64,000 nucleotides of DNA. Source: Amoebophrya sp. A120. Its lineage: Eukaryota > Sar > Dinophyceae > Syndiniales > Amoebophryaceae. Positions 44,101 through 54,156 of the stretch are shown piece after piece. Below the pieces are notes generated by a model. It did not search any database, was not told the origin of the DNA, and worked only from the letters and a program-made list of their open reading frames with translations. Position 1 is the first letter of the stretch; every line of letters starts with the position of its first letter. The position numbers were made by a program, and so were the translations under genes. The stretch covers positions 4,641,795 to 4,705,794 of the forward strand of contig CAJINV010000006.1 of the NCBI GenBank assembly GCA_905178155.1, given 5' to 3'.

Positions 44101-44911
44101 CGACAAACGCAGCCGCTACTTCCTCAAACAATGAAGCAGAAAATGCAGCAAAAACTACGTCAACTGGCGAGGCCTCTTCTTCCAGTAGTTCTTCAGCTGC
44201 AAAAGCTAGTGCTGGCGCGACGTCCGAAACAAATAAAGAGCGTGAAGATTCCAAGAACACCGGCGCAACAGGACATCAACTGTCTGGTACTGCATCCTCG
44301 GAAACCAATTTAGCAAGCAAACTCCTTTCCTCCACCAGCACAACCCAAACTTTGTATCACTACCTCTTCGCCTCCCCGAGTAGCACGATCTGCACCCTTG
44401 TCTCACTGCTCATCATCACTCTCGTTTTCTTCCTCTTTTTCCGGTTTTACCAGAGGTCGAGGATGATGGGCGGAACCATAGCGGGCGGGAGTGGCGGGCT
44501 GTTGCCCGGGTGTAACGCAGGGACGTTTGGCGGGCCGGTCGGGGTGATCGGGTCGATGTATTACATGTGGAAAAGCTATGGAACTGTCAGGATCGAAATT
44601 GACAAAATCGAAAAATTTGTGATGCATAAAATGCATGACGCGGAATGCGTGTGTTGCAGAGCAGGCAAGTGAGGCCGATTGTAGGCCTGTTTGGGGTTGT
44701 AACTCGAGCTGCTACAGCAGCATGAGAGAATTAGCCTTCTTTGCCTAAACAGCATTACAGACTGGATTTAGGCACCGCCAGAATTTGTCGTGCGCCACTT
44801 AGAAACTGGGTTCGAACTGGAATCCATTTTATGCATGACAAATTATTTCGATTTTGTCAATTTCGATTCTGACACTTCCATAAAAGCCGGACGCCAAGGC
44901 TGGTTGTTTGA
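41190..44911 (+). CDS. Shewanella-like protein phosphatase SLP-3, membrane-anchored, mixed introns
   Basis: Exons 41190-41798, 42058-42091, 42272-42381, 42549-42716, 42870-42962, 43210-43383, 43468-43574, 43727-44576 and 44888-44911; 2169 nt, 722 residues. Phosphatase motifs: SIADLHGDFKSAVEALKLA (about 187), QTGDIVDRGNNGREIYDLM, LLGNHEAIR, SLYVHAALT and IAGHTPQTDGR. An N-terminal hydrophobic run (FPFLLLINFFHHFLL, residues 27-41) may be a signal anchor. A strong transmembrane helix lies near residues 650-672 (STICTLVSLLIITLVFFLFF), followed by a Gly-rich tail, so the enzyme is probably membrane-bound. Five introners and three GT-AG introns lie between exons 1 and 8, and a sixth introner precedes the last exon. 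The GT-AG sites were fixed by alignment to SLP-1 and SLP-2. Middle Ser/Thr/Ala-rich linkers are not conserved between paralogs. Confidence 0.9.
41799..42052. mobile_element. Introner IE-B
   Basis: 254 bp, TSD CGTTA. Starts TAGCAAATGC. Removal gives SAVEALKLAKIMDD. Confidence 0.92.
42092..42266. mobile_element. Introner IE-D
   Basis: 175 bp, TSD GAACT. Removal gives DDQWNWVAGNKIF. Confidence 0.92.
42382..42548 (+). other. GT-AG intron
   Basis: 167 bp, GTATTTC...AAATCAG. Splicing gives LQDQAEKAGGRVIML, matching SLP-2. Confidence 0.9.
42717..42869 (+). other. GT-AG intron
   Basis: 153 bp, GTATAGAATC...ATCCTCAG. Splicing gives GGWLRTALEKRSSTMAIAG, matching GGWLHSEIERRFTAMAVVG of SLP-1. Confidence 0.9.
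42963..43204. mobile_element. Introner IE-E
   Basis: 242 bp, TSD TGGAA. Ends TACGGAGTTCTCAAACG and CGTTTGAAAACGCCATA. Removal gives SYAKKLETIAQEFD. Confidence 0.92.
43384..43467 (+). other. GT-AG intron
   Basis: 84 bp, GTAAAAAGTG...AAAATCAG. Splicing gives WLHFTINDYSPFWSREYDLEC. Confidence 0.88.
43580..43726. mobile_element. Introner IE-D
   Basis: 147 bp, TSD CCCTT/CCCGC (two mismatches). Frame and paralogs show that the right-hand TSD copy is the one kept: IAGHTPQTDGR. Confidence 0.82.
44577..44882. mobile_element. Introner IE-A (reverse loop)
   Basis: 306 bp, TSD AAAGC. Removal leaves a last exon of 24 bp and a stop at 44909-44911. Confidence 0.92.
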
Positions 44912-47900
44912 CAACGTGGTTTAGAAGAAGACACGATTTGAAATTCTAGCAACTGAAGTTTTAAGTAGATATAGATTTACTCACTACACTCTGATGTTTA
45001 GCTTGTTTACCAAATTCTCAAATTTACATTGACAACGTGTTGCAAAAAATTTAAGAGTTTTTTGTTCCTGCTTGAATACGAATAATGTAAGTGTGCAAGA
45101 GGTGGAGTTCGCCCTTGTATGTACAAAACAATGTAGTGTTGCGTGTGTACATAAAACTGTAATATCTCATCACTTTTTTGTGGTCCCTACGTAAGTAGCC
45201 CTTGTAGTTTGTTTTGCTTCGTCACTTTGTTTTCTATTGTACTACACTGACGGCCACGGCGCTAGAGGAGGTAGTGATGCAGATGCGGCGCGACAAAATC
45301 ATCATGCCTTATCATGCTGCTGCAAAAGATGAAAGCGCCCAACTGTGGCCCTACTCATACGGCAAGAAAGATGAGGTGGTTCTTCTACTTTCGCCAGAAA
45401 ATAAAATTTTCTTGTCGACTTGATGTACTTGTACATTTTAAAAATGCCGATGACCCTGTGTCGTCGCTAAAAAAGACGTCGACACGACAGCGCTGCAGTT
45501 TTGGTTTTCCGGCATCTGGTTCACTGACCGACTTGTGACGGTTTGGATTTGATGGTGCGTTCGTGCAAGTATCTTCGGTGCTGTTTGTTCTTCACAAGTA
45601 TGAGTGACGGAGTTCCCTTCAGAGGAGGGAAAAAGTGCCGTCCATACCACCAGGAGAGCGACTTGTCTATAATTTTTTGATGTCGAGGACGTGTTATCTG
45701 GGACTGGGAGTGCGAGAGCACATCTGGACGAAGCGTAAGGGTAAAGGAGCGACAAGATTATACTACAAGAGGCCAACTGTAGAGCTACAATCGACGCGAT
45801 GTTGTCCTCCGCCGCGGGGTTGATGCGCGAGCACGCCGCCGCGGAAGGTCCCATGGAGCCGCTATGGCGTTCGCTGGTTGTTGCTGCCGACGGGCGGACT
45901 TGCGGGCCAGCCTCGGGCTACATCTCTGGTTGCCGTATTGCGCAAGTGAGCGACCGACCCCGGGCCGGCGCCGTAGCAGCTGAAAGAGTGCAGGCTGCCG
46001 AAAGTCGGCGGCCGCCTTGTCCTCCCGCCCGGCGGGCACGGTGGGGGCGGTCAGCCCCCTGCCCCCGCGTCGCGTCCGGCGTGCAGTGGGGCAATGCTTC
46101 CCGGCCCCTTTTCTAACTTCTTGGGCGGCCCCAGCGCTGTGGCGCGCCCGTGCGGCCCCTTTGGTGTCTGACGTTGTGCCCCCTGGATCCCGTTTCCGGG
46201 GTGGGCCGCCCTGTTGATTGGAGCGAGTGAGCGCAAGCAAGCTCGGGCCGAACGGGCAGAAGCTAACTATCTAGCGCATGTTCTGCGGCCTTTGTTTTGT
46301 GACTGCCGTTCGTTGCCGTGCCGGGGCGCGCGTCCGGGCAAGCAAGGTTTGTCTGGCAGCTGCGTTGCAGGCCGTGCCTGCCTAAAAACCCACCGCCCCC
46401 CTCGATGGGACGCCACAAGGAAGACCAGATCAGACGTGTGTGGTTCGCAGCTCTGGCAGGCCTTGGCGCCGGGGCGTATCGTATGTGTTGTGTGCATCTA
46501 TACTTACATTGTTCTTTGGCATCGGGTGTTCGCGTTTCTTTTTTTCTTGACATCGTATGGTCATTGCAGAGTGGTGTTAGCTACACGAGACTGGTCGTCA
46601 GGAGTTCGACGGCTTCCTCAAGAGGAAGAGCAAGGTCCGAGTGCAGCCAAGTACACAGACCGCCAGCACTTCTGAAGCCAATAGAGATGTGGGCGGCCGT
46701 TGTATGAGTCGCATAAATTTGAAACGAGAGGAAGAGAGGACGTAGACGATGACGTAGGCTAGTAGGGGTTGTCAGATAAAGAAGTAGAACTTACTACCAA
46801 GAAAAACTGAGGCGATACAAAAATGGAAACGATAGCACCAAACGAATAACCGGAGCGAGTCTTCCAAAAATGGGCGCTGTTTCTTTGTGCGCGTGGCGCG
46901 CAGGCCCTGCATGCGAGGGGCGACTGTGTCAGGGGCCACGCCTTCCGTGTGCTTCTCTGTGGCTGGCCCCTAGAAGCGTAGCGCCAATGCTTTCGGGGTC
47001 GTGTGTAGTGGGCAGGCCTCTGCCCGTGTTGCCAGCTCGGCCGTTCGTTGTTCGCTGGTGGAAGCGTTGGCCGCGCCTCGCCAGCGATTGGCCCAACGGA
47101 AGGCGGAGGCCGTTCGCCCGACAGTGATGATGGCGATGAAGAAACTCACGGGCGGCGAAAAGCTGGCGGGGTCAGAGGCGAGCGGCGCGCCCTCTCTTCC
47201 TTTTTGTCGTTGCTCATCAGCGAGGCTGGCAGGCGACGCCGCCGGGGGGGAAGGCGCGCGGCCGGGCAGGCCGCCGCCGCGCGCCCGTATTCCTATTCTT
47301 CGGCGGCCGGGCCTTGGTTGCCCCGCCCCCGCCCCCCCCTCGTAGCTCCGGCCGGGGCGGCTCGCGTTCTCCGTGCCCCCCAGACCTAGCGGCAGCCAGC
47401 CGGGCCCCGGGTTGCTGCTCGATCGGTTTTGGCGGCGCGAAGACGCATGGGTTGGATAGGCCTAGCAGGGAGGGAAGCCAGCGCGCCCACGCGCGCTGCG
47501 TCTTGCAGCAGCTATGCCTCCGCGGAGAACAGATGGTCCGCGCGCGTGCAAGAATGCAAGCAACTTGCGGCCGCCGCCCCCGGCCGGTGGCACGGCTTCC
47601 GTCTCTTGGGATATATCGACTAGTATGATTAAGCAAGGGCTGTTGCCCACAGGTGAGTTTTGGTGCCGTGGTGTGTCTTATTTGGCGTCGTGTGTTCGCT
47701 TTTCTTTTTTTTGTTTATTTTGTCGGATGGACATTGATGATTGCGGAGTGGTGCATGCTACACGACGAGACTGTAAGAGTCACTTGCTCCGCAAGAGCAA
47801 GCGAGGTACCATAGTTCTCAGTGATCTTGTTGCCAATATCACGTCTTCGGCCCCAGTTGCAGGAAAGTGAGTTTTTCTTTGTAGAAGTGCCTTACTTTGA

Positions 47901-48169
47901 GTCAGTTTGTGTGTACGGTGAGTGCGTGTGGCTGCGGCGACACATTGCTGACGAGATGACGTAGCTCAGGTCCGAGAGGTTCTTTGTGTGTTATGATTCG
48001 CATGCTCAGTACCAGGAAATAGGAAGTTCAGGTAGGTGGGATCTAACATTCTGTTCCTGTGCCTCCTGTCCCTACTTCACATTACTTAGTTTTCAACAGG
48101 CTATTGCGGAATATATTTTTCAGTGTTGTGTAGTCAGTTTCTGTACCACTCGAAATCCAAAACGCGAAG
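44912..48169. other. Intergenic region with a second GC-rich island (about 45790-47640)
   Basis: No confident gene. The GC-rich part has long ORFs on several frames at once, a sign of low stop density. Sequences near 46505-46600 and 47675-47780 share a diverged 90-bp block (GGTGTTCGCGTTTCTTTTTT versus GTGTTCGCTTTTCTTTTTTT, then GAGTGGTG...CTACACGA). The 45799 ORF begins like the SANBR-like gene's start (SSAA.LMRE) but does not continue. Confidence 0.5.
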
Positions 48170-51100
48170 ATGTCCTCCGCCGCGGAGTTGATGCGTGAGG
48201 AGATGCTGCACCAGCAGCGGCAGCAGAACCAGCACTCCAAATCCGGTAGCTCGACTTCGCACTCAACCTCGAGAAACACCGCTGGCGCAGCTGCCGGCGG
48301 CTCTTCTTCCTCTTCCACAGCTAATGGAAATAATCATGGAGCCGCAGCATCTTCATCCACAGCTATCACCTCCTCTTCCTCCTCCAACAATATCGCAATC
48401 TACGTCTTCGACGAAACCACGAACCAGTCCCGAAACTTTCAGTGCAAACAGGATGTGTTGTTAAAACACATGAAATACTTCCGAAGCTACCTAGCTGGTT
48501 CCAGCAAATCTTCCTCCAACACGACCACCCCAGAGGACGACATTAACGATGGAACGGGTAGTATCGCAAGAAAAAACTGCTTCACTGTAAACTTGTAATG
48601 TAGAAAATGCATCTGAGAAGTGTTTGTCTTACTACACATGCAAGACAATGGATTCTATAGCTGTGTTTCCTTTTAGGGATCTCGCATGGCAAATTTTCTC
48701 TGTGATGTAGAACAAACTTGTGATGCAGAACTTGCAAAGTCCTTACAGTGAAACACTTTTTTCATACGATATGTCGTAGTAAAAAACAACCACCAAACAA
48801 GCAGAAGAAAAAAAAGGACCAGCAGGAGCAGCAGGTGGAGATTTCTGTCCACTGTGACATCGGCGTTTTCGCCTGGCTGGTTCGGTACATGAGCAATCCG
48901 GAATTAATCGCGAGTACGAAATTGAACGCAAACAACGTCATCAGCATTTTGATTTCCGCGGAGTTTCTGCAGATGGAGTTGCTGGTGCGGCAATGTGTGG
49001 AATTTCTGGTGAACCCAGGAACAAGTGGCGGAGGAGGCGGGGGGAACAATCCGTATGCACTGCAAAAGCGTCGCGTCCCTGTTACTTGTAATATCGCATG
49101 ACAGATCTGCTTTCTGACCTACATTTGCATGGTAAATTTCACTTGTCTACGGCTTGCAAGAATTTGTCATGCGGTTTCCACTAGAACTAGAAGCAAGTAG
49201 ACCAACAAGCGTAGCCGTAGGAGCAAGACGCATTCTGCAATGCATAATCCGAATGCAGCCGGCGCACTCGTTCCCGGAACACAAAACTTTTCGACGTCGC
49301 CTACCGGAGGTGGGTCTGTCGCCGAGAGCGCGACTGGGGGAAAATTTCCGGCTCTGGATCAGGTAAGTGCGTGAGTTTCCTTCTCACCTTCACCTGATTC
49401 ATTTTCATGCCACTTTTGCATCACAAAATGAGTCTGCTACCTGCAGTACTTCCGCATGACATATTGGAAACAACATATACACCCTATCAGGTCCTGGCCC
49501 TTCCAATCGACCTGAACTGTTTGAATGAGGAGCTACTGGATTTCCTTTATCAAATGCAAAAATGTCTGGGTCTGGAAGGTTGCAACTTGTAACGCTGTCT
49601 TTGGAACGTAACAAAAATCTGTATTGCATGACCAGCAAGAGGAGCGCAGTTTGTGCTACGTCGCGGAGTGGGCGTTTCTCATGCGGAATACGCATCAGAA
49701 GGCCCTTTAAAAATCTGTGATGCTATGTCATGCATTACAGGCATCACGGGTTATGCAAAATATGCATGACAAACCTGGCAATCTTCCAGACCCAGACATT
49801 TTTACATTTGATATCCTTTGCGATAAGCTCAAAGTCGAGGAATTGGACAAAATCGTTGATAACGAAGACAAACTGGTCTACAAACTCTACGACGTTATGC
49901 ATTGCAGAAGTATCGTACTCGTATAAAAATAAATTGCAGCACTGCATGACAAATCCATTATACAATCTCGAAGCAGCATGACAAATTTCACTTTCGTTTT
50001 GCCGAAATTTTTGATGCTGTTTTCACTACTACGAAGATGCAGATGCTTTTGCAATGCATAGACGTGCATTTGAAACGGTTGCTGAACAGCAGTCCCGAGC
50101 TATCCAAGAAAAAAACTGTGTTAGTGTAACTTTGTGTTGCAGAAAGTGCAAAGGTGTCACACTTGTCATGCTGGACATGCATCAGAGGCAACTTTCGTAC
50201 GTGTTTTCACGTACTAGCTGCGCATGACAGGTTTTCTGTGTCATGCAGAACAAACTTGTGATGCTATTCCTCCAAGAAACTTGCACTTACAGTTACACAC
50301 TTTTCTTCCTGGATACGAGCTTTTCCGCTGCGTCTTCTGCCGGGAGCTGTTTTCCCTGGTGATGCCCGGAGCTGGGGTTAGCAAGGCGAAAAAGCTCCTG
50401 CTTGGGGGCGGTGGAGGAGGTAGTAGTGCTGGTTCTTTAGCAAGAAGCAGGAGTCGAGAAAACGAAACAAGGAACGCCGGGGCTGGTACAGCAAGTTCGC
50501 CGCAAAGAAGAGGCAGTGCAACTGCCGGTGGTTCCTCATCTTCCTCGTCCAGCAGCTCGTCTTCTAGTTCGTTGAGAAACAGCACTACTGCCGGAGCAAA
50601 AGTCCCGACTCGATCTCTCAAAGAACTGCAGCTCGCGTCGAGGAAAATCATGAAGCAGAATCAGCAGGAGAAGAAGTTACAACAAGACACTTCCAAACAA
50701 GACCACGAGGAGTTCATGAAATGCCCGAAGGCAGAAATTTTCATCGACTTCAACGGCAAGGTGATCGCGCAACACGTAAAAGACCGCGATTTCGACTTCT
50801 ACGACTACGCGGAGTACGAAAAGCAGAAACGGTTGAATTCCAGCTCTGAGCAGCATGGCGGTTCCAGCCTGAAAAAAACGAAGATGCGGGATTTGTTCTG
50901 GTCGGTCTTCGGAAAGTTGAACTACTTGAAGTGCAAGCACTGCGACAAAACACTCTCTCTGTCTACTTTTGCGGAGGGGTTGAATTGTTGGTATCATCCG
51001 TTGAAGCCGGGTCAGAGTCAAACGGCGCTGAGAAGTGGAGGTGACAGCAACGTCGTGTCTTCCACTTCTAGCGAGTCGGAGGACATTCTGTGTGGTGCGG

Positions 51101-53415
51101 TAGACGGTACAACTGGGGTAGTACTGGCAACGACATCTTCTGCGACAAAAATTGTCGACCCAGTCACCGGCGAATTGATCGTTGGACCCAGCTCTACTTC
51201 TTCTACGCAAACTGCGGTCCTCCTGAAGGGCAACAGGATTGTCGACAATGTGTATCCTTGTTGTGGCCTACCAGTAGTGAAGTTCAACCCAACCGGATCC
51301 TGAGTAAAAACGTACCCACACCAGAGTTGTCATGCGACTTTGCCATGACAGGAACATTTGTGATGCGCAACCCCATGACAGGCATTTTCAATCGTGTTTG
51401 GGAACTTGTAATGCTGTAAACAGGATCAGCAGATCGATTTGTGATGCGGCTTTCCTTGCTAACTTGCACTACCTCACGGACTGAAACTTGTCATGCGTGA
51501 CTCACAAAACTCCTAGGTTTGTGTTGCAAAATCCCCATCCTGACTCTGGTGTGGGTACGTTTTTACTCAGGATAAGCCGGATCTTCGGTGCGGAAACTGA
51601 GTAAAGCGAAACAACAGATGGACCATTATGACGGCCGGAACAGCGATAGTAGCAGCAACAACAACCGCGAGCTCGGGTGCAGAGTTCGGGACCACGAGCC
51701 GTTGTCGGTTTACTCGACGACAACAGGCGGCGGCTCTGGCTCGTCTGGGGAGGAGAGCATGTTCCACCGAGGGAGTTCGGAGCAGGAGAATTCAGTAGGC
51801 GCCGGAGGTGGAGAGGATCAGGACCAGGAAGTGGATGAGCATCAGGCGTTTTTAACAACTGTCTTATCCTCCTACGGTGGGATCATGAACACCTCAACCG
51901 ATTGGTGGACGAGGGATTTGTATGCAATGCAAAAGCATCGTACGAGTAAGTAAAAATTGCATTACAAATTTGCTCAGCATGATGACAAATGCAGTTTGTA
52001 ATGCTGTATTACGTTTGGAGGAAGATTTGTCACGCAGATTTGCAATTAGTACGAGTGCGATACTTTTGCAGTGCATAATTTGAGGCCACGGGGGATGGCG
52101 GAGGAGGATGAAGATGCAATGGTGTTGGATGATGATGATGTAGACCTCGACCTCTCTATCCTGTGCAAAAGTATCGCACTCGTATTGCAGTCATGCATTA
52201 CAAATCTTTTGCTTAAGGTAAATCCGCATTACAAATTTTATTTGTTTCTCATGCTGGGGAAATTTGTAATGCATTTATACGAGTGCGATACTTTTGCAAT
52301 GCATAATCTCCGCAGCGCAACAGCAACTCCGGGCGTCCTCGGGAAATTACAGAAATAAAGGGATGTATGGAGCAGGAAGTGTTGGGAGCAGTCATCAGCA
52401 CGCGTGGGGAAGCTCGTCGTCAAACCACATGGGCACGTATTTGCAGGGGGAGCAACGTATTGGTTTTAGATTTGGTTGCTTCATCTCGAAATTTCTCATG
52501 CACGTGTCTGTAACGCATGCTACTCCCAAGTACGACATCCTGCATGACAAATGTACATCAGTTGTTTCCATTTCGCGCTAGAACACAAAAAACCCATTAC
52601 TATCAGTCTACCACCCCCGTTGCAGCTTTGACCGAGCGTATTGTTTCGAGCCACTCCCCGAATACGCCCCGCCATTACGCGGGAGCAAGATGATAGCAGC
52701 GGCAAGTAAGAAACTAGCACAGCAACAGTTCCTAGGTGGTGGTACCAGACACGGCAGCCAGTCCCGGTCCAGGTACCAGCAACAAATCATCGGCAACAGC
52801 TTCGGAGCACCAAAACGCGGATCTTCTTCCTCCGCCGGTTACGGGTACTCCTCCACGATGTCTCTAGTTCACGGTCAACCGCAATACAACCAAACGACGT
52901 TTTTTGATTTGAAGTTCCCGGGGACAAATCGGAGACAGCGGGACCAAAGGCTGGACATGTTGAGGGAGGACGATAAAAGGCGGCTGGAGATCATGATACG
53001 AAAGCAGAGGAACCACCGGATGCATGCCATGCAAAGGAGCATGAACGCAGCTGCAGCTCTGGCTGCGAAGAGGGGAAAATTGAACAGAGCCGAGTTGAAT
53101 GCTGACCAAGCAAGCGGCGGAACAGGAATGTTAGCCAACAACAACTCACCGGATGCTGGGAATGCGAAAAGGAAGAACAAGAGTGGCACGCTGAAAGCAC
53201 AAAACCAAAACACGACTCTGCTGAATAGCAATTCGTCCAGTAGCGTCGTTGGAAACAACAGCAACAAAACGCGGGCCAGTGGTGTCGCTAGTACCGGAGC
53301 ATCAAACGCTAGCAGTGCGAAGCTGCAACAAGGCTATCGGAAATCGCGCATGGTGATGGGCACTGGGGCGATTCGGCCGACCAGCGCGGGTGGGTCGGGA
53401 ACGATGCGGAGGTGA
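48170..53415 (+). CDS. SANBR (KIAA1841)-like BTB-domain protein
   Basis: Eleven exons, 48170-48561, 48780-49053, 49252-49362, 49491-49547, 49819-49895, 50066-50100, 50321-51295, 51580-51920, 52083-52156, 52311-52456, 52697-53415; 3201 nt, 1066 residues. After a Ser-rich leader, AIYVFDETTNQSRNFQCKQD and LLKHMKYFRSYL open a BTB/POZ-like fold. It continues VEISVHCDIGVFAWLVRYM and NNVISILISAEFLQMELLV, very close in pattern to the conserved block of SANBR. Next come LPIDLNCLNEELLDFL, a Cys pair (FRCVFCRELF), LKCKHCDKTLSLSTFAEG and a histidine, suggesting zinc ribbons. A C-terminal RLDMLREDDKRRLEIM helix is also typical. Vertebrate SANBR limits class-switch recombination, but the protist role is unknown. 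Here long Ser/Gly/Asn linkers have been added. Two introns (49363-49490, 52457-52696) are GT-AG; the other eight are introners. Confidence 0.85.
48562..48774. mobile_element. Introner IE-F
   Basis: 213 bp, TSD GGTAG/CGTAG. Starts TATCGCAAGAAAAAACTG; the right end is CGATATGT, slightly eroded. Removal gives DGTGSKKQPPNKQ. Confidence 0.82.
49054..49246. mobile_element. Introner IE-D
   Basis: 193 bp, TSD ATCCG. Removal gives GGGNNPNAAGALVPG. Confidence 0.92.
49363..49490 (+). other. GT-AG intron with consensus donor
   Basis: 128 bp, GTAAGTGCG...CCTATCAG. Splicing gives FPALDQVLALPIDLNC. Confidence 0.9.
49548..49813. mobile_element. Introner IE-B
   Basis: 266 bp, TSD TCCTT. Removal gives ELLDFLCDKLKVEE. 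Confidence 0.93.
49896..50060. mobile_element. Introner IE-D
   Basis: 165 bp, TSD GACGT. Removal gives YKLYDVHLKRLLNS. Confidence 0.92.
50101..50315. mobile_element. Introner IE-F
   Basis: 215 bp, TSD CGAGC. Starts TATCCAAGAAAAAAACTGTG. Removal gives SSPELFRCVFCREL. Confidence 0.93.
51296..51574. mobile_element. Introner IE-J
   Basis: 279 bp, TSD AACCG/AGCCG. Inverted ends CCTGAGTAAAAACGTACCCA / TGGGTACGTTTTTACTCAGG; the left end reads GATCC where the right has TATCC inverted. Removal gives KFNPTGSSVRKLS. Confidence 0.86.
51921..52077. mobile_element. Introner IE-D
   Basis: 157 bp, TSD ATTTG. Removal gives WWTRDLRPRGMAEE. Confidence 0.92.
52157..52305. mobile_element. Introner IE-D
   Basis: 149 bp, TSD CTCTC/ATCTC. 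Removal gives VDLDLSAAQQQLRA. Confidence 0.87.
52457..52696 (+). other. GT-AG intron
   Basis: 240 bp, GTATTGGTTTTAG...GATGATAG, phase 1. This is the only boundary pair tried that keeps both flanking exons in frame. Other acceptors nearby end in stops. Confidence 0.65.
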
Positions 53416-54156
53416 TAAGCATTTTTTGCTTTTGCCTTGTCCTCTGAAAGACCACTATCTTCTTACCAGTACATGCAGCTCCTTAGATAGATTATGACTG
53501 TGATTCTGTTCTTCAGTTCAGTATTGATGAGTTCTTCGTTATTTACAGCGCCTCGATGTTCTTGACAGCACGACATGATCTCATGAAAATGTATTGGAAA
53601 AATATTGGGGTAAAACTAAAATTGAAATCCGCCAAACTTCGCACCATTTGTTGTTCTGCACCCATTGATTGTGGGGTTGGAGTTGTGATCAGGTGATTGA
53701 CAACATCGAGATCACACCGATCAAGACTAGCACCAAATGAGCGGATCAAGTGAAGTAGATTGTGATCGTAGCTTCGCGGTCCACTGCTGAAAGAGTTTCA
53801 CTTTCACCTAAGTTTCACACCCAGAGATGGATCCACCCGGACTGACGATTCTGAAGCTCAGACGCTTTTAGCGTGCTTGGTCTGATTCTGATCTATCATC
53901 TTGAAGATCATCTCTCCTTCACGACCAGGCACAAGGACGACCCGTGTTTTTATTTCGGCACATTCGATAGATAGGTGTGTTACCAGTAGAAAACGTTTCT
54001 CATCACGGATACGGTAGCATATTTCGAACCCTGATTGTCAAGCGCATCAAGAAGACACGTCTTCCCCTGGAAAGGTTTTCAACGAAGAAGTTCCAATCAT
54101 CTATGCAGTCTCAATAGTAAACCTGAAGTAATCTCCTATCCAACCCGCAACAAATC
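53416..54156. other. Intergenic, no gene seen
   Basis: About 0.74 kb, AT-rich, no coding frame and no introner. Confidence 0.5.

Noticed and set aside
45799-46116. ORF starting like the SANBR-like protein (SSAA.LMRE)
   Set aside because: Similarity covers about 25 bp at the start and nothing beyond; chance or a small duplication.
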